From Ignavibacteriae bacterium HGW-Ignavibacteriae-4 (GTDB lineage: Bacteria; Bacteroidota; Ignavibacteria; Kapaibacteriales; UBA2268), in contig PGYR01000031.1 in assembly GCA_002839765.1 (NCBI GenBank), positions 1-33,071 on the forward strand: DNA of 33,071 bases, written 5' to 3'. The position numbers were made by a program, and so were the translations under genes. The notes beneath the pieces are model-generated. The model ran no database searches and was not told the DNA's origin. It saw only the letters and a program-made list of their open reading frames with translations. Of this stretch, positions 9,857-16,458 are shown piece by piece; positions within the stretch are counted from its first letter, which is position 1; each line of letters opens with the position of its first letter.

Positions 9857-9911
9857 ACCCCGTCCTGCTGGCGCAGTCCACCCCTCTTTCGCTACGCTTA
9901 AAGAGGGGAAT
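9857..9911 (-). repeat. Right terminal inverted repeat
   Basis: It holds ACCCCGT (9857-9863), CCACCCC and a 9-bp stem CCCCTCTTT (9881-9889) with AAAGAGGGG (9900-9908) around a 10-base loop, then ends GGGGAAT. It is the inverted counterpart of 9381-9432. Confidence 0.65.
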
Positions 9912-9987
9912 AACTCCTTCTCCATCCCATTGAAGCCATAGCGGTAATCCTCAGCGGCGTTGTAGATGGCGTTGGTGCCGTAGCTTT
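9912..9987 (-). pseudogene. Displaced GC-rich Rhs core fragment (YGFNGMEKE)
   Basis: Read leftward the bases give KSYGTNAIYNAAEDYRYGFN then GMEKE, the same residues as in the intact Rhs core at 11221-11292, but with many synonymous changes toward G/C (25 of the 40 bases 9941-9980 are G or C, against the AT-rich surroundings). It starts exactly at the stop of the lipoprotein gene and runs into the mobile unit, where the frame ends after about 15 foreign residues. This is what a core displaced by tip exchange should look like. Confidence 0.75.
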
Positions 9988-10347
9988 TTACCATTCTAAC
10001 ATCACTTTTGCATGAATAACTTTATTCGAATCAAAACATAAATTCTCATTACTAAATACTAAAGAATTTAAAGAGAATATATTTAAAGATATACATGACT
10101 TCTTTTTTAAATTAATTCTTATTTCTCCGTTTTTATTTGGATAAACTACATATTTTCCATCTATAAGTACTTCAACGCCTGCACCTAAAGTTGAATCATA
10201 GTATAAAGGAATTAAATGTAATTCTACACCGCCTTTTAGTTCTTTATTGTAAGTTCTAATTATTTGATATTCTCCAATAATATTTTTATTTGTTTTTACG
10301 ACTGAACAACTAACTAAAAATATTATGAAAAAAAAATAAATTTTCAT
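9988..10347 (-). CDS. Small lipoprotein, candidate immunity protein
   Basis: The protein has 119 aa. The N terminus MKIYFFFIIFLVSCSV is a short lipoprotein signal with lipobox LVSC. The mature part is beta-rich (GEYQIIRTY, VELHLIPLYYD, VEVLIDGKYVVYP, GEIRINLKKK) with two further cysteines; no family is recognised. Its ATG overlaps the stop of the metzincin-tip gene as ATGA, and a displaced Rhs core begins right at its own stop. A lone small gene placed between an Rhs tip and a displaced core is the standard position of the immunity gene, and a lipoprotein anchor would fit protection against a periplasmic protease. The immunity role is inference from position only. Confidence 0.65.
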   Translation of the reverse strand: MKIYFFFIIFLVSCSVVKTNKNIIGEYQIIRTYNKELKGGVELHLIPLYYDSTLGAGVEVLIDGKYVVYPNKNGEIRINLKKKSCISLNIFSLNSLVFSNENLCFDSNKVIHAKVMLEW

Positions 10348-11918
10348 TTCTCTTGCTCCTTGACTTCACCTTTTTGCATCTTTTCTGGTGCTTTCTGTCC
10401 ACTAGGGGTAATGACTTTTGGCTTTTGTGTTTCATTGATATTAGAAATTATAGTATTTAATTCTTTAATACCTGCATGGATTAAAATAGCGTTTATAACA
10501 CTTTTTGTAATTACAGGGTTACTTTTTTCTAAATCCGACTGCATAATAGTTCTCCAGATATGATTAAGCCCGAAATTGTGCCCAAGCTCATGTGTTGAAA
10601 CTGTAGAATTACTAGAATAAGATTCTTTTACATAAATGCTTACACCACCACGAGACATTCCTGCATTGTCATCTGGATGTTTTGACTTGTTAAAAATAGG
10701 GTCATCATCTTTGGTGACTTTATAAGAATTACTTGAATTATCATTTACAATCTTTTTTTGATTACCAGTGAATGTGCTTCTGTCATAATTTAATTGAGCA
10801 GTTGGTGGTATTTCATATCCATTAATAATATTTTTATCTATTTCAACATGCTCAATCTCAAACCTAATATTATAGCTTACAATTCCCGTTTGTGTTTCTA
10901 CTTCATAAGTAAATTGACCATTTGTTGACAACCATTTATCTATTCCTAATTGTAAAGAATTTTTAGAGTCCATATCTCCTTTAATCGTATAGTATGTTGC
11001 TTTAATTACAATTGATTCACTTCCCTTTGTATGATCAATATATACAGTATAGTCCTTTCCCGTAGGATCTATGTGTAATATAGGGTTATTTGCAAATGGA
11101 GAATAGGGTGATATACCAGGATAATGCATCTCATGGTCATCTCTTCTAGCAAATATTGGAAACTCACTATCAAAAACCCTCGCCCCAAAATCAGTAATAT
11201 CGCCACTGGCATCCATGTTCTTCTCTTTCTCCATACCATTGAAGCCATAGCGATAATCGTCACTAGCGTTGTAGATGGCGTTAGTGCCATACGACTTACC
11301 GTAAGGGTACATATTGCTTATGTTCTTGATGTCAGCGAAGTATTTCCAGAAGTTCATAGAACCTGATGTCGTAGTTGGGTCTGGGTTTTTATAGTCAGCT
11401 ATCACTGTTCTTACGTTTCCTAAGTGGTCCTTAATCTCATATCTACGGAAATCAGGGGTTCTTTGTTGCGTTTGTCGGTGTCCCGTTACTCCGCTTATTC
11501 CTCTTTCTCTCATTGCTATTGGTACTTTTAGTGTATCAATAGGGCTACCAACCATATTCACAGGCAAAAGGAATTCTGAGCCTGTCATTCTCTTTCCACT
11601 TCCTTCTATCACTTCTTTGGGGTCAACAGTTGCTATCCTTCCGTCCGCTTCCGAACCATATACATACCAATCGTCGAGCCATATTTCAGTATAATTCACT
11701 TGACATGAGTAAATTCCAGTTGCGTCATTTATTGGAGGGTCGGTATCATATAGAGCTAATGTTTTTCCTCCTGCTTCTCTTCCGTAATATGTTGCTTTTA
11801 GTCCTAGAGCTTTTATGCATTCCACACAATTATCATATAGAGTTAGCATATACTCATCACCATTGCATCGCGAACTTATAGGATACTCCATAGCGGATTC
11901 TGGTTCAGTTATAGTCAT
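10344..11918 (-). CDS. Truncated Rhs-type core with C-terminal metzincin-like protease tip
   Basis: The protein has 524 aa. Residues 1 to about 288 are the last part of an Rhs/YD-repeat core: WYVYGSEADGRIATVDP, DHLGNVRTVI (164-173), YRYGFNGMEKE (about 222-232), DFGARVFDSEFPIFARRD and SPYSPFANNPILHIDPTG. The remaining 240 residues are unlike the core, AT-rich in codon use, and carry HELGHNFGLNH (443-453) followed by a Met-turn-like IMQS (458-461), a zinc metalloprotease signature of the metzincin type. The bulk of the usual YD repeats and any signal peptide are missing, so this is an orphan 3' cassette or a broken gene. Its ATG overlaps the stop of the upstream T9SS gene as TAATG. The downstream lipoprotein overlaps as ATGA. 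A protease toxin tip is the likely reading; function is not proven. Confidence 0.8.
   Translation of the reverse strand: MTITEPESAMEYPISSRCNGDEYMLTLYDNCVECIKALGLKATYYGREAGGKTLALYDTDPPINDATGIYSCQVNYTEIWLDDWYVYGSEADGRIATVDPKEVIEGSGKRMTGSEFLLPVNMVGSPIDTLKVPIAMRERGISGVTGHRQTQQRTPDFRRYEIKDHLGNVRTVIADYKNPDPTTTSGSMNFWKYFADIKNISNMYPYGKSYGTNAIYNASDDYRYGFNGMEKEKNMDASGDITDFGARVFDSEFPIFARRDDHEMHYPGISPYSPFANNPILHIDPTGKDYTVYIDHTKGSESIVIKATYYTIKGDMDSKNSLQLGIDKWLSTNGQFTYEVETQTGIVSYNIRFEIEHVEIDKNIINGYEIPPTAQLNYDRSTFTGNQKKIVNDNSSNSYKVTKDDDPIFNKSKHPDDNAGMSRGGVSIYVKESYSSNSTVSTHELGHNFGLNHIWRTIMQSDLEKSNPVITKSVINAILIHAGIKELNTIISNINETQKPKVITPSGQKAPEKMQKGEVKEQEK
11399..11428. repeat. 30-bp perfect direct repeat with 9347-9376
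   Basis: The two copies are identical over CTATCACTGTTCTTACGTTT plus the ten bases CCTAAGTGGT, same orientation, about 2.05 kb apart. Homology stops sharply on both sides. This copy is inside the Rhs core; the other is a relic. Confidence 0.9.
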
Positions 11919-14900
11919 TACTTCACCTTATTGAACTTAAATGTTTCAGACCAGATATCTGATTTTAGATGCATAATATAAGAGCCGCTCGGTAAGTTAC
12001 CGATTTCTATTCTGGAATTATCGTTTATCTCTAAAATGTTATTATAAACTTCAGCTCCTGTTTCGTTGATTATAGTGATTTTGAATTCTCTTGTGCTGTT
12101 ATCAATTAAATCAATAGTTAAATAGTCAGAAGCTGGGTTAGGGTAAATATCCACTCCTTCATAAAAATCAAACACTATTAGTCTTTTGTCATTCAAACAT
12201 ACTTGACCGATTTCAATACTTCCGTTATTTGTATCTATTATAACATAAGGATTATCAGTAGATATGCTATTGAAATATGTATTCTGTTTGAAAGGGGCAC
12301 CAAGCATTGTTTTACCAACAACAAATGTATCCAATTTATTTGAAATACTAACTATATTATCGAATAAAACAGGTTCTTGAATATAGAAAATATTATAAGG
12401 CAGATTCAAATCAAACATTAGTCTTAAGTTAAGCGGTATATCCGAAGAAAAAGAAATGGGATACTCATAATCCTCGTTGAGATATGTAAAATACTTATCT
12501 GTCAAATTTGCTTTCATGATAGTATAAACATTATAGTGATAATCAATTATTGTATCATTGGAACAATCACCAATTGTTTTTCCGTTATGTCTAATAAATA
12601 CAGATAGAGTATTAGGTCCAAGTTCGTTTGCTTTCAACTTAGATTTATATTGAACAGATTCATTGTTATTAACTCTTACATTTTCAAATGAACTATTAAA
12701 TGATATACTGTAATCTTCATCATTTAAACCTTTATTATTAATAGTGAAATAGAATTCTGTTTCATCTCCAATTAATAAACTATCTTTTTGAATTCCAACT
12801 TCATTTACCGTAAATGATTCACTTGACATATTTACCACAAAACTCTTTGTATTAGTGCATCCATTTGTATCGACAACAATTAAAGTATAAATACCTGGTA
12901 AAACTACTTGAATAGAATTATTAGTAGAGCCAGTTGACCATAAGTACTCATCGAATACTTTGTCGCAAAGCAGAACTGCTGTATCACCATAGCAGATAAT
13001 ATTCTCTCCAATTATATCGAATTCTGGAGTTCTATTTAAAGTTACTTTAACAGTATCTGAAACTATGCATCCAAGTTTGCCATCTACAGTAGCATAATAT
13101 ACACCTGACATATTTACTAGAATACTATCAGTAGTCTCACCATTACTCCATTTTATATCGCCGTAATCATAGTTAGCATATAACACTGTCGATTCCCCCT
13201 CACAAAAGTTCAGTTTACCTATGATATTTAACTTTGGTGCTGGCTTAGTATTTAGGGTAAAGCTCGCAGTATCTGAACAATCACTACCCTTAACACTTAC
13301 TATAAGTTGGTAAGTACCAGCATTATTAACCACAATCGAAGGTGAGTTTTTACCATTAGACCAAATGTATGAATAGTTCGATAGATTATTAAGTCCTACT
13401 ACTGAGAGAATTGTTTGTTCACTTTCGCAAATCAAATTTCCTTTACTACTAGCAATATCAAAACTCGGTAGGTCTATAATCTCTACATAAACTGTATCAC
13501 GAACATAACAGAAGTTCTTATCATTGGCTTGTAGTATATATCTACCCGATTTAGTAACTATAATCGAGTCTTTTCGAGAACCAGTTGACCATTGCTGTGA
13601 AGTGATGAGTGGTGATTTTTCTCTCAGCTTTAGTATTACTTCACCAGGTGCACATATTGTATCACTTGGGAAAGATACAATATCTAAATCAAAACTTTGC
13701 ACGCGAGTTACTTCAATAGTATCATAGAATTCACAACCAGATTTTGTGCTAATTTTCAGATTATAAATCCCCGTTTTAGTCACAAATAGCGAATCAGAAT
13801 TCGAACCAGTTGACCATTCAAAATCGAATATTTCTGCATCTGCATTTGTTATCAATATATTAGTTGAATTATCACAATCGAAGTTCTCATATATTTTTAA
13901 TTCGAAATCTGATATATCTTCGATGTTGAAATCAATAGATTTCACACATTTAGTAACTGTATCTATCCCAAAAGCGGTATGAGCACCAGCCGTTGATATA
14001 GTTGCTATTAATCCAATCTCACCGTTACTCCAATAATATTTGTACCTAGGATGGGGATTTCTTATTTTAACTTCAATGTCTTCCCCTTCACATAAAGAAT
14101 GGCCTTCTGGAAAGTCTAGTTTCATACTATGGTAGCTATAACCTTTAACTAAAATTGAATCACTGAATTCACAATTTCCAGATTTTGATTCTACTCTCAA
14201 AGTGTAGTACTTGTCCTGTTCTGCGCTTATCGTATCATTACTACTTCTATTAGACCAATAGAAATTGAATGAAATTGTATCAGCATTCGAAGTGAGCTGT
14301 ATATCATTAATATCACAATTATAGATTGGTATAATTTCTAATTCAAAATCTTCAGCGGAGTATATCCTAAATTCTTTCTTGAATATACAGCCAGTTATTG
14401 TATCTTCAGCTGTTACCCAATATTTACCGGATTTACTAAATGCGGTTTTTAGTGTTTTATATCCATTACTCCATAAATAATTACAATGTGGATGTGGATT
14501 AGTAATTTCGACTTCAATAACCTCATCTTCACAAATAAATGAGCCTAGTGGAAAATTCAAATTAGGAGTTCGGTTAATACTTTCTATTGTTATGCTTTTT
14601 TCTGTAAAGCAATCATCAGATATAGAAACTTTCAGAGTGTAAGTTCCCATTTTGGTAACAATAATTGATCGAGTAGTATCTCCAGTTGACCATAAATAAT
14701 TATTAAAAACTCCACTACATTCTAGTTTGAATGAATCTTTACAATCGAGAATTTCTTTTTCTATCACAAAAGCAGGTGGAGGGACAAAAAATATACTAAC
14801 TGAATCACGAACAGTACATCCATATTGATTAGTAGCTGTCAGAAAGTATTTACCAGACTTAGTTACTTTAATTGAACTGTCTTGGCTACCCGTTGACCAT

Positions 14901-16372
14901 AAATATTCATCAAAATGAGCGGTAACATTAATACTCACAGTATCAATATTACATACTACATTGCCTGGATCAATTTCAAATTTAATTTTTGTAGGGTTTC
15001 CTACACTTAATCTTATAGCCATTGCTATTTTATTTGTAATTCTGTCTTTTAGATAATACATCCCTGAATTTGAAGTAGTAACATTTGGAATTGACAATGC
15101 TCTATTATTAAACTCCTGGAACATCCCCATCCATTTATATCTATTATAGTCTAATTCAAGTTCTGGGTTAAAATAAAATTGTCCTCCAATACAAAATCGA
15201 AATTCCTTTATTTCAAATTCATCTTCATATCTGCCAGGCCCAGTATCGGGAAGACCTAGTAGCGATTTATCATTATTAGTAGTTATTCCAGGGCCTAATT
15301 CTTTATATCTACACTCAGACCCCCATACATTTGGAGCATCAATAACAGAGAGATAAGATTTATTTTCACGGGCAATATAGATTCTATCGTTAATCGCTCT
15401 TTTCATAGCCCACATTCCTCCATCACCACGCTTGTGTTTAAACTCAACTACTTTATTATATAGTAGCTTACCGTTATATACAAAGGCATTCACATCCATT
15501 TGAAAGCATCTAGAAGTGAAAGTGTCATTAGTATTAGAATCTAACTCGTAAGTCGTAATATATAAATTCATTGAATTTTGAGAAAATTCTAATCCATATA
15601 CTCCAGTTTCAAATAATGGAGTTGTAAGTAGCTTTGATTTAGTAATTCTTCCATTTTGATTGTCAAATTCTACAAATTCTATTTCATTTCCATCATAATT
15701 TGCTGAAACAAGTATATTCTGATTAGGAGTTACTTTTAAGTAGCCCTTATTGAAGTTACGTATCATCTTACTCTTAAATCTATCTTTATAGTACAATTTT
15801 CCGTCTTGATAAAGATATACAAGATACGTAGTACTATCGGGTATATGGGGATTGAGAATTATCCAAAGATCTTTCTTGTTGTAATGTCTTACAACCTCAA
15901 CTCTTTCAAAACTTTTCTCAGAACTATCTAAATGAGTTTTTACTTTTGAAAGTTCACCATCCAAATTATTCGAGAAATCTAGTTTATATAAATATGAACC
16001 ATCTTGAAAAGCAGAAGTATGTGCAGTTATCAATAAAAATAATTTGTCATTACTTGGATCTTGGTAAATTGAAATCCCCTGAGTGGCATCTTGAGATCCT
16101 AATAGTTCATTAGTGATTAGTTTATGTTTGCTATTCCAAATATTCATACCATCGGAATAGAATAATAATCTCCCATCTTGATCTATACCTGTTGCGGCTG
16201 CTTCCGGCGAGTTAATCAAAAAATCATCTGAAAGAGAATAAGGTGGAGCAATTCTAGAATCAAATTTTAGTGAAGCACCTTTACCAAATATCCATAAATC
16301 CTTTTCTAATTGACTTTGTGCAATCAAAAAGGAACTGACAAAAATAAAAAATATGATTAATTTTCTTTGCAT
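11918..16372 (-). CDS. Large secreted Ig-like-repeat protein with T9SS type A tail
   Basis: The start chosen is ATG 16372 (1484 aa), where MQRKLIIFFIFVSSFLIAQS forms a signal peptide. The N-terminal ~400 residues are propeller-like and of a type often seen on Bacteroidota surface proteins (LWIFGKGASLKFD, AAATGIDQDGRLLFYSDGMN). Then come ten Ig/CHU_C-like repeats, each with a Cys at both ends and a core of the form W-S-T/N-G-x5-I-x-V-T-x-S/T-G-x-Y (YLWSTGSQDSSIKVTKSGKY is the first). A domain without repeats follows, and the last 75 residues are a T9SS tail (DIYPNPASDYLTIDL ... LPSGSYIMHLKSD). It is probably an adhesin or matrix protein on the cell surface. It overlaps the Rhs-type gene by one base. 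Function is inferred from domains. Confidence 0.9.
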   Translation of the reverse strand: MQRKLIIFFIFVSSFLIAQSQLEKDLWIFGKGASLKFDSRIAPPYSLSDDFLINSPEAAATGIDQDGRLLFYSDGMNIWNSKHKLITNELLGSQDATQGISIYQDPSNDKLFLLITAHTSAFQDGSYLYKLDFSNNLDGELSKVKTHLDSSEKSFERVEVVRHYNKKDLWIILNPHIPDSTTYLVYLYQDGKLYYKDRFKSKMIRNFNKGYLKVTPNQNILVSANYDGNEIEFVEFDNQNGRITKSKLLTTPLFETGVYGLEFSQNSMNLYITTYELDSNTNDTFTSRCFQMDVNAFVYNGKLLYNKVVEFKHKRGDGGMWAMKRAINDRIYIARENKSYLSVIDAPNVWGSECRYKELGPGITTNNDKSLLGLPDTGPGRYEDEFEIKEFRFCIGGQFYFNPELELDYNRYKWMGMFQEFNNRALSIPNVTTSNSGMYYLKDRITNKIAMAIRLSVGNPTKIKFEIDPGNVVCNIDTVSINVTAHFDEYLWSTGSQDSSIKVTKSGKYFLTATNQYGCTVRDSVSIFFVPPPAFVIEKEILDCKDSFKLECSGVFNNYLWSTGDTTRSIIVTKMGTYTLKVSISDDCFTEKSITIESINRTPNLNFPLGSFICEDEVIEVEITNPHPHCNYLWSNGYKTLKTAFSKSGKYWVTAEDTITGCIFKKEFRIYSAEDFELEIIPIYNCDINDIQLTSNADTISFNFYWSNRSSNDTISAEQDKYYTLRVESKSGNCEFSDSILVKGYSYHSMKLDFPEGHSLCEGEDIEVKIRNPHPRYKYYWSNGEIGLIATISTAGAHTAFGIDTVTKCVKSIDFNIEDISDFELKIYENFDCDNSTNILITNADAEIFDFEWSTGSNSDSLFVTKTGIYNLKISTKSGCEFYDTIEVTRVQSFDLDIVSFPSDTICAPGEVILKLREKSPLITSQQWSTGSRKDSIIVTKSGRYILQANDKNFCYVRDTVYVEIIDLPSFDIASSKGNLICESEQTILSVVGLNNLSNYSYIWSNGKNSPSIVVNNAGTYQLIVSVKGSDCSDTASFTLNTKPAPKLNIIGKLNFCEGESTVLYANYDYGDIKWSNGETTDSILVNMSGVYYATVDGKLGCIVSDTVKVTLNRTPEFDIIGENIICYGDTAVLLCDKVFDEYLWSTGSTNNSIQVVLPGIYTLIVVDTNGCTNTKSFVVNMSSESFTVNEVGIQKDSLLIGDETEFYFTINNKGLNDEDYSISFNSSFENVRVNNNESVQYKSKLKANELGPNTLSVFIRHNGKTIGDCSNDTIIDYHYNVYTIMKANLTDKYFTYLNEDYEYPISFSSDIPLNLRLMFDLNLPYNIFYIQEPVLFDNIVSISNKLDTFVVGKTMLGAPFKQNTYFNSISTDNPYVIIDTNNGSIEIGQVCLNDKRLIVFDFYEGVDIYPNPASDYLTIDLIDNSTREFKITIINETGAEVYNNILEINDNSRIEIGNLPSGSYIMHLKSDIWSETFKFNKVK

Positions 16373-16415
16373 TTTGATAAAATACTGAAATAATATAGAA
16401 TAATCAAACAATTGT

Positions 16416-16429
16416 AGATTAGTTAATCT
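16416..16429. promoter_or_regulatory. 14-base inverted repeat in divergent gap
   Basis: AGATTA-GT-TAATCT lies midway in the 86-base gap between the Ig-repeat gene (start 16372) and the phosphatase gene (start 16459). It could be an operator shared by both; with 6-bp AT-rich arms, chance cannot be ruled out. Confidence 0.25.
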
Positions 16430-16458
16430 CGTAATTCTATTCTATAATTAATTTTTTT

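Larger units (their letters stand above)
9381..9911. mobile_element. Putative 531-bp mobile unit carrying a DUF559 nuclease gene
   Basis: The two ends match in inverted orientation in ordered blocks. Left end, read inward: ATTCCCC, a T-run/A-run hairpin, GGGGTGG, a hairpin, ACGGGGT (9381-9432). Right end, read inward on the minus strand: ATTCCCC, TCTTT, a 10-base loop, AAAGAGGGGTGG, a variable part, ACGGGGT (9911-9857). The variable parts differ between ends while the flanking blocks are kept. Inside lies a single nuclease gene. The unit sits between two Rhs core relics, so it inserted into a decaying cassette. No transposase is present, so movement would depend on the nuclease or on a helper. 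The element call is inference from the end symmetry. Confidence 0.6.

Noticed and set aside
11124-11366. Plus-strand frame opposite the Rhs core, and several other frames of 60-120 codons opposite uvrA, uvrB, gcvPA, priA and lptB
   Set aside because: They lie inside well-supported genes on the other strand and show no family motif, signal peptide or spacing of their own.
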